Source: a candidate division TM6 bacterium UASB124
GTDB taxonomy: Bacteria; Dependentiae; Babeliae; Babeliales; RVW-14
Assembly: GCA_001468855.1 (NCBI GenBank)
Contig: LDIV01000001.1
Span: 286,599-321,414 of the forward strand
DNA: 34,816 bases
Direction: 5' to 3'
Shown: piece by piece, positions 24,095-33,267 of the stretch
Numbering within the stretch: the stretch's first letter is position 1
How the letters are laid out: every line of letters begins with the position of its first letter
Translations under genes and position numbers: made by a program
Notes under the pieces: model-generated
What the model was told of the DNA's origin: nothing
The model's input: only the letters and a program-made list of their open reading frames with translations
Databases searched by the model: none

Positions 24095-26704
24095 CTAGTT
24101 AACTTTTGTTGCCTTTGAACCACTATTTTGAATACTCTTAGTACCCCCAACTTTTTGCAATGGTTTTTTTGCCACAGTTCTCTTGATCTTGCTTAATGCA
24201 GCAGCCTGCTCTTTCATTGCCGCTGCTTCTTTTTTAAAGGCACCAAATTTTACGAATAATTTTTCGAAAGCATCAACGCTTTCTTTGTCTTCCGGATATT
24301 TCAATGGCTCTAGTTTATTAATATTAAATTTCATTCCTCCTTTGTTTACGATTTTCATTGCTGGTACCTTGTATTCTGGCATAGCAGGGCTAATATTGAC
24401 TTCAAATTTCCCAAATTCATACATAGTTCCTTGCGCATTAAACCGAATACTGAGTAGTTCTTTTGAATTTTGATTAGTAATAATAACATCCGTCAGATGC
24501 AACCATTGTCTGCCTTCTATCTGAACCAACTCTCCAGCCTTACCTTTAATTTGACTTATAATCCCAAGATCGCAGCTGTTAGCTGTTGCAACATTCGCTT
24601 CATCAACAGAAATATACAAATTTTCAACATACAGATAACGTGGAAATGCTGTTGGAACAAAATGTTTAAAAAACCATTCAAGACTATCAACTTTTAATGT
24701 TTCTACATATTTATGGGTATCCGTTCCCATAAAAAATATTTCGAAACGATCAAACATACTTGTTGCATCAAATATTATACCAAATGGCACCACGGAGCTC
24801 TGGAACATCAATGCTATTTTTTTGTTAGTTACATTCACGTCTTGTCCAGGATGATTTACAAGCCACGCTAAACACTTGACCCTTGTCAGTAATTCAACTT
24901 TATTATCAATATCCATTGCATCAAACTTGCCACCTCTGAGACGTATAAGTGCAATATTATTGAGATATTTCATATCACCCAATTGAGCCTTACCTAAATC
25001 AGAAACATTTAGAAGAATATCCTTAAAACTCTTAACTTTTTCCAATGCATCAAAGAATTCTCTGTACTTAAGTACAACTTGAGGTGTAATTATTCCATTG
25101 ATAGAAACAAATGGATCCAATATTTCACACCATACTAAATTATTTACTTTAGACTCCTTATATCGGAAAAAAGGAAGCATCGACTCTTTTTCAGTTGTAC
25201 AAAGCTCAGCAATGGGGAAGTGTATCGGTTTGAGAGCTGGCCCTTCAAACTGCCTGTAGGGCTCATCAAGCGATTTCGGTGCTCCGCCAAAACATGTTAA
25301 GTACACAAGAAAATCCAAGTTCATATTTTTGTTAAAAAATGCAAGAATGTTTGCAAAGTTTTTTGCAGGAACACCAGCAATATTATGGTGTTCTTCGGGA
25401 TCGGCAGAAACATAACCATGTCCCATCCAAAATATATTCCACCGTAAGTTGTCATTTTCAGCTTTAGTAACTAAACATTTTTCTAAATGAACAGCATCGA
25501 AAACTTTTTTACCCTTGTATTCCTCAAATTTTTTGATCAACGTGGTATATCGTGGTTTGACAAATTCGTTTATCTTTTTTTCCAGATCTGGTGTCACTTT
25601 ATTTAACAACTCCCCATTCTTCTCAAGCGCTTTTTGCACTATGAGCCTGTCATCTTTGCTTACGTTCTGTTTTTGCAAGTATTCTACAAAGACTTTGTCT
25701 AATGTTTTAATATTATCGATAATTTCTTGATAATCGGATGTTACATATTCAACATCCAAACGATCCAAGGAATCTTTTTTTTCCTGGAGAGCCTTTTTGA
25801 ACTCAACAGCATCTTGCAATTGATCATCATTAAATGGGCTCAACCATTCAACGCAGCAACTAAACACAATTTGAAGAATGGTCTTTTTACCAATCGCTGC
25901 AAGAGTTTCCCGTTCTTTTACTATATCAATAGTTTCCAATGTCGATATTTTCAAACCAACAATGGCATCGGTAAATGTTTTTCCTGTTGCTTTATCAGCC
26001 AACTGTTTTTTTTCACTAAGAACTATGTTTTCTTTCCTTACTGACAAAATACGTTCAAGATACTGTTTTGGCACAAGTAAGACACACGGAGTTTGTGGAA
26101 CATTGAAAAAGAACCAATTATCAGGAGTAAAGCTATCACGTAACTGATACACAATAAAGTTCTGTATGTACTCCTCAAGATGAAACCAATCCTGTTGATT
26201 TACAACAGCCTTGAAACCATTTAAGATCTTCCATTGCACAGATTTTTTAACCCCATCTATATTCTTATCTTTCACTGCATTCAAAAAATCCGTATTGGGC
26301 GGGAAATCATCACCACTAATTGTTTTGCCCGTCTTCCATTCGGTATACTTTTCATTCAACCATGGCCATGTTTTTTGCACAAAGTTCCATGAGCGCGGTA
26401 AATTTGCTAAAAAGTTAAAAAATGCTTGAATATGCACTAAAATTGGGGCTTCCTGGTACATAATGGCAACAGCAAGAGCCGTATGTTCAGCACCCACCTC
26501 AATCCCTGGACGCCGTATGTTTGAATATGGTTTTTCTTTGATTACAAAATCGTCAAACGCTGGCTCTGATCCAAAATCAGGGAGCAAAATAAGCCGGCGG
26601 TTATTGGTCGCAGCCTTCTTTTCCATGGCCTCAAGGCCGTCGATCATCACCAAGCTACAAAAAAGCCATACCATCACGATGGTAATTTTTTTGGACGATA
26701 TCAT
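24095..26704 (-). CDS. Giant exported protein with caspase-like His/Cys dyad, copy A
   Basis: 869 residues from ATG 26704, which follows GGGAG. Signal peptide about 1-27 (VWLFCSLVMIDGLEA). A central block resembles clan CD cysteine peptidases: hydrophobic strand then GHG with His429 (NIFWMGHGYVS), and 42 residues on a second strand then Cys471 (DFLVYLTCFGGAP). The same His-to-Cys distance is found in caspase-3 (His121, Cys163). A long N-terminal region, a coiled-coil-like stretch (300-410) and a beta-rich C-terminal half (540-830) flank it. The tail is Lys-rich. Paralogue of the next gene; the two share order, dyad and much sequence. Peptidase activity is inference; a scaffold role is possible. 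Confidence 0.8.
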   Translation of the reverse strand: MISSKKITIVMVWLFCSLVMIDGLEAMEKKAATNNRRLILLPDFGSEPAFDDFVIKEKPYSNIRRPGIEVGAEHTALAVAIMYQEAPILVHIQAFFNFLANLPRSWNFVQKTWPWLNEKYTEWKTGKTISGDDFPPNTDFLNAVKDKNIDGVKKSVQWKILNGFKAVVNQQDWFHLEEYIQNFIVYQLRDSFTPDNWFFFNVPQTPCVLLVPKQYLERILSVRKENIVLSEKKQLADKATGKTFTDAIVGLKISTLETIDIVKERETLAAIGKKTILQIVFSCCVEWLSPFNDDQLQDAVEFKKALQEKKDSLDRLDVEYVTSDYQEIIDNIKTLDKVFVEYLQKQNVSKDDRLIVQKALEKNGELLNKVTPDLEKKINEFVKPRYTTLIKKFEEYKGKKVFDAVHLEKCLVTKAENDNLRWNIFWMGHGYVSADPEEHHNIAGVPAKNFANILAFFNKNMNLDFLVYLTCFGGAPKSLDEPYRQFEGPALKPIHFPIAELCTTEKESMLPFFRYKESKVNNLVWCEILDPFVSINGIITPQVVLKYREFFDALEKVKSFKDILLNVSDLGKAQLGDMKYLNNIALIRLRGGKFDAMDIDNKVELLTRVKCLAWLVNHPGQDVNVTNKKIALMFQSSVVPFGIIFDATSMFDRFEIFFMGTDTHKYVETLKVDSLEWFFKHFVPTAFPRYLYVENLYISVDEANVATANSCDLGIISQIKGKAGELVQIEGRQWLHLTDVIITNQNSKELLSIRFNAQGTMYEFGKFEVNISPAMPEYKVPAMKIVNKGGMKFNINKLEPLKYPEDKESVDAFEKLFVKFGAFKKEAAAMKEQAAALSKIKRTVAKKPLQKVGGTKSIQNSGSKATKVN

Positions 26705-26748
26705 ACAATCTCCCATTCCTTATATTAATATTTTCTTCGAATCAAATA

Positions 26749-29478
26749 TTAAACCGCTGCTTTTTTAGTTGTCGTTCTTTTTGTTTTATAAGCACTTGCT
26801 TTCTTCCTTTTGCTCGTTGCCTTCTTTTTCTTTGGTGCTTTTCTTGGTTTTTTAATGGCAGGTTTCTTAACCGGTTTTTTAATCGGTTTATCAACGGATG
26901 AAATCACATCTAGCACTACAGCCTGTTGTGGCATTTTTGCAGGTTTATGAATTTTCCTCAACGTATCTGCCTGAGCTTTCACCACATCTGCTTGTGCTTT
27001 AAAGCCATTAAATTTTGTAAACAACTCTTTTTTCTCGTACTTTTCTAAAGAACCTCGATCAAATACATTAAATTTCTTTCCTTGAGAAGTATTGTTATCG
27101 TGCTGAATTTCATAAAGCATCCCTTGCCGCTCTAGCCGAATACTTCCAGAAAGTTCTTTGGTGTTATTAGTAATAATCACATGTTTTAGATATAGATATT
27201 GCTTGCCTTCTTTTTGAGCAATTGTGCCAAACTTATCTTTCACAATCCTATCGATAGTTCCAGCAGCCCAATCGTTTGCTCCATTTGTTGCATCAACTGA
27301 AATATACAAACTTTCAACATATAGATAACGTGGGAATACGGTACGAACAAAATGGTCAAAAAACCAGTTGATACTATCAACTGTCAGCACTTCAACATAT
27401 TTGTACTCATCTGATCCCATAAAAATCAGTTCAAAAAGTTGAAACTTATTGGTTGGATCAAATGTTATACCAAAGGGCACCACAGAGCTCGACAATAACA
27501 ATGCAATTTTATTGCTGATTATTTTAAATTCTTCTTCTGGGTGATTTATAAGCCAGGCGAGAGTTTTAACATTGGTTAGAACATCAACTCTTTTATCAAT
27601 ATCAACTGGAGCAAATTTGCCTCCGCGTAATCGTAAAAGAACAATATTATTGGGAGTATCCTTGGTTGTCATAAATATGTTTATATCTACAATGCTATTA
27701 AAAACATCCTTAAAAGATTTGAAATTTTCTATAGCATTAAAAAATTCTCTATATTTGTGAGACAAGGGAGGCAGAATGATGCCATTAATGGTTACAAAAT
27801 TTGGCGTTTCTATGTATGTAATATCGCCTTCTTCTTTAGTCTTAACATTATAGTCGTAAACAGTTACTGCAAACTCGGTGGTTGCATTTTCTGCAACAGG
27901 AAAATGTAATGGCTCATTATATGTAGCTTTAGAAGTATTCGACTCATTTTCGAACTGCCGATAAGGCTCATCAATTGATTTCGGCGAACCCCCAAAGCAG
28001 GTTTCATAAAACAGAAAGTTTAAATCCATCTTATTATTAAAGAATGCAAGAATTTTTTTAAAACTTTCTGCAGAAGTTCCAGCAATCATATGTGATGCTT
28101 CTGGCTGTGAAGACACAAACCCATGGCCTGCCCAAAATATACTCCATCGCAAACTATCCTTATCTGCTTTTGTTATCAAACACTTTTCCAGAATAGGAAC
28201 ATCAAAAACACGCTCATCTTTATATTCATCAAATTTTTTGATGAACGGTGTATCTAGTTTTTTCGCCCATTCCTGCAACTCTTCTCCTATCTGATCGGCA
28301 ATCTCTTCTTTGCCTTCCACTTGTATCTTATCAACTTTAAATCGATCTTTTACAAGCTTTAGACATGCACCTATTGCATTTTTAACTTTTACCACATCCT
28401 CTTTGCTGATATCTTTCTTTTTTATTACTTCATCAAATAAAGGCTTAAGGGTTACAATACCTTCAGCAATTTGTTTATAATGCTCTTTAAAATGTGATGT
28501 CATAGTAAAGTTATGCCACTTATCGGATATTTCTTTCAGTTTGATATGTAAATTTTCATAAGTAACAGACTGTTCCAATACATCAAGAGAATCTAGATAC
28601 TCAACAAAATCATACCTACTGAATACAACTTCATTTCCTATTGTTTCAAGAATAGATATTTCAGAGGGGACATCAATAAGCTTTAATTGCGATAGCTTCA
28701 GGCCAACAACCGCATCCGAAATAACACTTCCGGTTGCTTTATCTGATAATTGACCTTTGTCTCCTGCAAAAGATATGTTTTCTTTTTTTACAGCTAAAAT
28801 ATGTTCGAGATATAGCTTGGGAACCAACAATACATAAGGCGTCTTCTCGACATCAAAAAAAAGCCATTGATCGGCAAAGTTTCTTGACACCTGATACATT
28901 ATTGCATTTTGAATGGGAAGTTCACCCCCATAAAATCCACCTTCAGATGAAAAATCTTTGGGAAGTTTCCATATCAAAGATTTTTTAACATTATATCTAT
29001 TTTTTTCTTCCAATGCCTTTAAAAAATCTGTATTCATCGGAAAAAAATCTTTAGTGACCGTTTTACCCTGTTTCCATGTTCCATATTTCTGATGCAACCA
29101 TGGCCAAAGATGTTCTATATATGACTTTGAAAGTTGTATATTTGCTAATATGTTAAAAAAGTTCCTGATGTGCATTAAAATCGGTGCTTCTTGATCAACA
29201 AGTGCTGGAATAAGAGTGATTTGATCTGCAGGCATAAATATAGATACATTAAACTCACCGGTAGAGCGCTTGTCATAAGATAACCAAATATCAAAAGCAC
29301 TATTTTTAATGGCAAATAAGCTACGTTTTGATGTAAGACGATGATCAAAATCAGCCTGTATAATCAACCGTCGATTATTAACCATAGCCTTCTTTTCCAT
29401 GGCCCGCAGCCCATCGCTCATCATCATGCTACACAACAGAGCAAAGGACGCAGTGGTCACGATTTTGAATGGCATCAT
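26749..29478 (-). CDS. Giant exported protein with caspase-like His/Cys dyad, copy B
   Basis: 909 residues. Starts at ATG 29478 (a second ATG follows at once) after GGGAG in a leader almost identical to that of copy A. Signal peptide about 1-27. The dyad is His452 (SIFWAGHGFVS) and Cys494 (NFLFYETCFGGSP), again 42 apart, and both are followed by the shared KSxDEPYRQFE. Other shared landmarks include NNRRLI near the N-terminus, IRLRGGKF-like LLRLRGGKFAPVDIDKRV, SSVVPFGI and FPRYLYVESLYISVD. The last ~55 residues are a basic Lys/Pro tail like that of the macrodomain protein. Arises from a tandem duplication with copy A. Confidence 0.82.
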   Translation of the reverse strand: MMPFKIVTTASFALLCSMMMSDGLRAMEKKAMVNNRRLIIQADFDHRLTSKRSLFAIKNSAFDIWLSYDKRSTGEFNVSIFMPADQITLIPALVDQEAPILMHIRNFFNILANIQLSKSYIEHLWPWLHQKYGTWKQGKTVTKDFFPMNTDFLKALEEKNRYNVKKSLIWKLPKDFSSEGGFYGGELPIQNAIMYQVSRNFADQWLFFDVEKTPYVLLVPKLYLEHILAVKKENISFAGDKGQLSDKATGSVISDAVVGLKLSQLKLIDVPSEISILETIGNEVVFSRYDFVEYLDSLDVLEQSVTYENLHIKLKEISDKWHNFTMTSHFKEHYKQIAEGIVTLKPLFDEVIKKKDISKEDVVKVKNAIGACLKLVKDRFKVDKIQVEGKEEIADQIGEELQEWAKKLDTPFIKKFDEYKDERVFDVPILEKCLITKADKDSLRWSIFWAGHGFVSSQPEASHMIAGTSAESFKKILAFFNNKMDLNFLFYETCFGGSPKSIDEPYRQFENESNTSKATYNEPLHFPVAENATTEFAVTVYDYNVKTKEEGDITYIETPNFVTINGIILPPLSHKYREFFNAIENFKSFKDVFNSIVDINIFMTTKDTPNNIVLLRLRGGKFAPVDIDKRVDVLTNVKTLAWLINHPEEEFKIISNKIALLLSSSVVPFGITFDPTNKFQLFELIFMGSDEYKYVEVLTVDSINWFFDHFVRTVFPRYLYVESLYISVDATNGANDWAAGTIDRIVKDKFGTIAQKEGKQYLYLKHVIITNNTKELSGSIRLERQGMLYEIQHDNNTSQGKKFNVFDRGSLEKYEKKELFTKFNGFKAQADVVKAQADTLRKIHKPAKMPQQAVVLDVISSVDKPIKKPVKKPAIKKPRKAPKKKKATSKRKKASAYKTKRTTTKKAAV

Positions 29479-29665
29479 ACAATCTCCCTTTCCTTACACT
29501 CACGAATTAATATGAATCACCCGGAAAGATTGATTACAGCACAAACGTCACGACAGCCGCAAGTATTTGCTAAATTTTGATACACATCCAGGTAAAAACT
29601 CAGCACAAAAAATACTTACTCGTACAGGAAAATACATACTCATCACAGCTCTCATATTAACTGTG

Positions 29666-30688
29666 CTAATAGCTAATAAGTGCTTTTTTTAATAGATCAA
29701 AAATATTTAATGAATGATCATCAATTTGTTTCAAAGCATTCTGACACGTTGTTATATCAACATCGTCTAAACATTCGCCCATCCTTTTATAATATAAAAA
29801 ACGGAAGATGTTTTTGACTGTATCCGTACCTGCCACCTGGGCATTAAAAGTATTTGTAACATTTTTTTTAACCACAGCTTTAATATCATTGCTCGGTAAC
29901 AAAAAACAATTTTGATCAAAATCAAAACATCTATTAACTGCATAAACAATGCTTCTGATTACCATACAATAAAATTCAGAGCCTCTACATTTATTAAGCC
30001 ATGTGTCACTTATCATATCTATATTCGACGCAACATACACTCTGATATCATCATCCAAGCACGATTGCACATATCCGGAACTTTGTAGATAAACATCTTC
30101 CATAAACTTTGGCGCATATAAAAGTAAAAAACTAATGCACGACCTATCGGTTATCCAATACTTACTATTCGGTTTTGCAGATCTCGATCGCTCATACATT
30201 TTATAAAAAAGAGTAGCCACTTCCTTACGTAAATTCTCATCATGCGCATTCTGCATCTCAACAACCAGAGATTCAAACAGCAGCGGCATATCAAGGAAGA
30301 TTATCGCCTTACACAATAACAACCTATTGTCATTATCAAGATTCATACATGTTTTGCTTTGTGAAAGCAATAAAGCACATTGGTCCATATTGTTATGGGC
30401 ACTATACAATTGATATCCACTTTTCATAAGACAAACAATAGACATAAGAATTTTTTCAGGAAAAGGAACTCTCATCACAGGAGATCTAGCATTTTCAATC
30501 CATGTCTTAATCACCCTGGACATAACACATGCCTTTTTTATTTCGATAACATGTTTCTTCTGTCCATTATCATTGCTGAATAGAACTACTTCCTGCGACT
30601 GTTTGTCTAATAAATGTGTTTTTTCTGAATCCATCGAAAAAAGATTAATGAAGAATAATGGGACAGCAAGAATACTTATTTTTTTCAT
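29666..30688 (-). CDS. Exported protein with Skp1/BTB-like domain
   Basis: 340 residues with a signal peptide (about 1-18, LAVPLFFINLFS). Residues 33-145 follow the layout of Skp1/BTB-POZ: VVLFSNDNGQKKHVIEI (strand, turn, strand), KACVMSRVIKTWIEN (helix with the S-xxIK pattern of Skp1), MRVPFPEKILMSIVCLMK (the PxP...IL..V helix) and NRLLLCKAIIFLDMPLLFESLV (the LxxLxxAANFLD helix). The remaining ~190 residues are helical. Eukaryotic Skp1 links cullin to F-box proteins in ubiquitin ligases; a secreted bacterial copy could imitate or block it. By-eye similarity only, but all four segments are in order. Confidence 0.65.
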   Translation of the reverse strand: MKKISILAVPLFFINLFSMDSEKTHLLDKQSQEVVLFSNDNGQKKHVIEIKKACVMSRVIKTWIENARSPVMRVPFPEKILMSIVCLMKSGYQLYSAHNNMDQCALLLSQSKTCMNLDNDNRLLLCKAIIFLDMPLLFESLVVEMQNAHDENLRKEVATLFYKMYERSRSAKPNSKYWITDRSCISFLLLYAPKFMEDVYLQSSGYVQSCLDDDIRVYVASNIDMISDTWLNKCRGSEFYCMVIRSIVYAVNRCFDFDQNCFLLPSNDIKAVVKKNVTNTFNAQVAGTDTVKNIFRFLYYKRMGECLDDVDITTCQNALKQIDDHSLNIFDLLKKALISY

Positions 30689-30759
30689 GATACCTTTCAG
30701 AATAAAACAAGTAATGACATATCTACTTTATATGCCACTGTTTTTGAATGACGTTTTTT

Positions 30760-31131
30760 TTACAACTCTGTATACTTTTTCGTCTTACCTTTTGACTTCT
30801 CAATCGGATATTTGTGCGCTATTTCTTTAAGTTTACTCATAAATGTTGTAGTTATATCAATGCCAAGGGTATTGGCCAACTCAAGACAATCAAGAAAAAT
30901 ATCAGCAAACTCCTCCCCAACTCGTTCTTTAAACTTCTTATCTTTGGCCAGCAGTAATGCAATTTCTTTATCCTTCTTCCATAAAAAAAGGTCAAGCAAT
31001 TCTCCAACCTCAGCCGAAAGAGCTACGGCCATTTCTTTGGGGGTATGGAACTGCTCCCAATCCCGCTCTTTCATAAAATTGATTGTTATATTCCGCAACT
31101 CCTGAATCGTCATAGATTTGTCATTTTTCAT
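30760..31131 (-). CDS. MazG-like nucleotide pyrophosphohydrolase
   Basis: 123 residues without a signal peptide. Family marks: REWEQFHTPK-like RDWEQFHTPKEMAVALSAEVGELLDLFLW with ExxE at 41-44, and GEEFADIFLDCLELAN with ExxD at 74-77, which bind Mg2+. Tail IDITTTFMSKLKEIAHKYP matches the dCTPP1/RS21-C6 type. These enzymes hydrolyse dCTP-like or non-canonical nucleoside triphosphates to monophosphates and PPi, cleaning the pool. Ribosome site GGAG before the ATG. Cytoplasmic; the only clearly non-exported gene in this part of the window. Confidence 0.88.
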   Translation of the reverse strand: MKNDKSMTIQELRNITINFMKERDWEQFHTPKEMAVALSAEVGELLDLFLWKKDKEIALLLAKDKKFKERVGEEFADIFLDCLELANTLGIDITTTFMSKLKEIAHKYPIEKSKGKTKKYTEL

Positions 31132-31236
31132 CTAGTTACTCCATATTATCTGTCAGATGAAATGCCACTAAAAAATAGCCTTATTCATCACTTTTTTTAC
31201 ACTATTGAGCAATGTTAGCACAAAAAAGATTTTTAC

Positions 31237-32259
31237 TCATTGAACGGCATAAAACAACATAGAATTTTCACATGGTACTAAAACTTCATTATCCGATATT
31301 CCAAAAGGATCAAGCTGTGATATTGTTATCCCAAGATTCTGGTTATACAGATGATTAATAACATCTCTAAAACGACCTATTTTTTGAATTATATAATCAC
31401 TACACATGAACCATACCCCATTATTACAAACATAAGCAACAGTATGGCCATAATAAAATTCTTCATCTGAATCTTCTTTTACAATTTTCGTGTTTTGGGC
31501 TATGAGAGCAAGGGGAAAACTTTTAAGCACAATCACATTGGAAGTTTGTTTGGTCACTAACTTCCAAGCCTCAGCCAAAATTCTTTTGACCCCTTCAGCT
31601 ACCACAACAAATTGCTCGCGCGTTAAAAGGTCACATCCAGCTACCCTAAAAACCATAAGCTTACATTCCGGTATAACATCTATAATGCCATTAGCAGGAA
31701 TTATGTAATCGTTATGTATCGGAAAAAATGTATCATCGCATTCACATTTTTTAAAATTATCAAGAAAGGAAAACAATGGATATAATCCCTGTTTTCCTGA
31801 TGTGCCACGTCCCTGGTAATAAAACCGATGAGGTCCCAAGTGGGCCTCCTGAAGTAGCTGTCCACATAGTGAGCGGAAAAAAGCATAGGCATCACCATCG
31901 AAAAAAATCTGAGCATTAAACCGTTGAACAAGCTCAACCAAGGGTTGCGCATTAATAAGAAATGTTTTCTGATCACGAAGTTTCATATCCACGTTATATA
32001 TCTGATGTAATAATTGCCAACATAGCTTAAATCCTTTGTCATATTTACTTTTTACTCCGAATTTATTGCAGCAGTCTACAAACCCCGGAATATGAAACAA
32101 ACTTTGAATAACAGCATTAGCATAACAAATACCCTGCCTATTACATAAAGGCATAGGCATAAATTTTTGATCATTGATCACGTGATCATTATCCATTGCA
32201 TTAAGGTACAAATACCCACAAGTAATAACAAGTAATACTCTATTATTTAACTTAATCAT
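31237..32259 (-). CDS. Exported ubiquitin-specific-protease-like (C19) protein
   Basis: 340 residues, signal peptide about 1-21 (RVLLVITCGYLYLNA). Residues 36-58 form a Cys box: PLCNRQGICYANAVIQSLF with Cys45 and Asn40 five before it, as in USP NLGNTCYMN. The His box is at 270-293: YGHTVAYVCNNGVWFMCSDYIIQKI with His272 and Asp288, matching GHYVAYV...WYxFDDxxV. The C-terminus ENSMLFYAV recalls the closing AYMLFY strand of USPs. Compact at about 300 residues, without the Zn-finger cysteines except CEC near 172. Catalytic triad residues appear intact, so deubiquitinase activity on host proteins is a sound hypothesis, unless it is a ubiquitin-binding relic. Confidence 0.82.
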   Translation of the reverse strand: MIKLNNRVLLVITCGYLYLNAMDNDHVINDQKFMPMPLCNRQGICYANAVIQSLFHIPGFVDCCNKFGVKSKYDKGFKLCWQLLHQIYNVDMKLRDQKTFLINAQPLVELVQRFNAQIFFDGDAYAFFRSLCGQLLQEAHLGPHRFYYQGRGTSGKQGLYPLFSFLDNFKKCECDDTFFPIHNDYIIPANGIIDVIPECKLMVFRVAGCDLLTREQFVVVAEGVKRILAEAWKLVTKQTSNVIVLKSFPLALIAQNTKIVKEDSDEEFYYGHTVAYVCNNGVWFMCSDYIIQKIGRFRDVINHLYNQNLGITISQLDPFGISDNEVLVPCENSMLFYAVQ

Positions 32260-32432
32260 ACGTTCTAACCTATGTTTTATTATTGTATATAATGAATTAA
32301 AAATACCTCACCAGCAAATACTATAATACGTGCTCAATAATTATGTCATAACATCAAAAATCTTGATTAATTTTTATCGGTTTTGATAGGGTAACAATCA
32401 AATATCAATCATTTTATTGAGAGGAAAGCCAG

Positions 32433-33245
32433 ATGAAGCCACATTCTTCGTTACTCTGTCTATTTTTGAATCTTCTTGTGGAATCTTACTGTTTTGGGAT
32501 AGAAACATTTGAAAATCAATTAAACGAACTAATCTCAGGCAACCCTCAATACTCTGTAAAAGAATATAAAGTGTTCACAAAGCAATATGAAGCCCAAATT
32601 ATAGAATGCATACAAAACGGAACCATCAAGCTTGATCAACCAATAATTGGAAAATACTCTACTCTATATTTTGTTCACTTTATTGCACAAACAGGAACTC
32701 ATAAAATTCTACAGACAATCATAGAAAAAGATCCTGCAATGCTTGAATTACGTAACAGTTCTGGCGAAACACCTCTTATGCTTGCCTGTAGTTATACTAA
32801 CGTTGCTTGTGTCGAATATTTACTCAACCAAAACGCAAACCCTATGAATATGTTTCTTGATAGAAAAACATATTGGCATGCTATCCACCCAATGTTCCAT
32901 ATCATAAACATAACTGATTCTGAAAATCAGTCCGTTGAAGATATTAAAAAGATATTACATTTAATACTTAAAAAGTGTCCCCTTTTCTTAACGCATGAAT
33001 ATAAAAGTCAGATTTGCTTGAACTGTGTAGAAGAACTTACGTTGGTCAAAAATTGGACATGCTATCCGGACAACGATCCAGAAGAAATTCGTGTAAAAAA
33101 AGAAAAATTAGAATATTTAAGCCAAATAAAAAAGTTTTTAGAGGCAAAAATGAGATTAAGACGATTTTCCATCAAAGAAGACGCTTCCATCAGAAACCAT
33201 AAAATGAAACCTTCTACCAAGACAAAGACTACCAATAAAAATTAA
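32433..33245 (+). CDS. Exported ankyrin-repeat protein
   Basis: 270 residues, signal peptide about 1-20 (SSLLCLFLNLLVESYCFG). Ankyrin units: YFVHFIAQTGTHKILQTIIEKDPAMLELRNSSG then ETPLMLACSYTNVACVEYLLNQNANPM (residues about 76-150), the second with a clean TPLMLA...VEYLL consensus. The rest is helical with a basic C-terminal tail (RLRRFSIKE... KPSTKTKTTNKN). Exported ankyrin proteins are common effectors in protist-associated bacteria. Ribosome site GAGGAAAG before the ATG. Divergent from the USP-like gene and followed 20 bases on by the phospholipase gene, perhaps co-transcribed. Confidence 0.82.
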   Translation: MKPHSSLLCLFLNLLVESYCFGIETFENQLNELISGNPQYSVKEYKVFTKQYEAQIIECIQNGTIKLDQPIIGKYSTLYFVHFIAQTGTHKILQTIIEKDPAMLELRNSSGETPLMLACSYTNVACVEYLLNQNANPMNMFLDRKTYWHAIHPMFHIINITDSENQSVEDIKKILHLILKKCPLFLTHEYKSQICLNCVEELTLVKNWTCYPDNDPEEIRVKKEKLEYLSQIKKFLEAKMRLRRFSIKEDASIRNHKMKPSTKTKTTNKN

Positions 33246-33267
33246 TCCTTTAATAAGAATGGATTTT

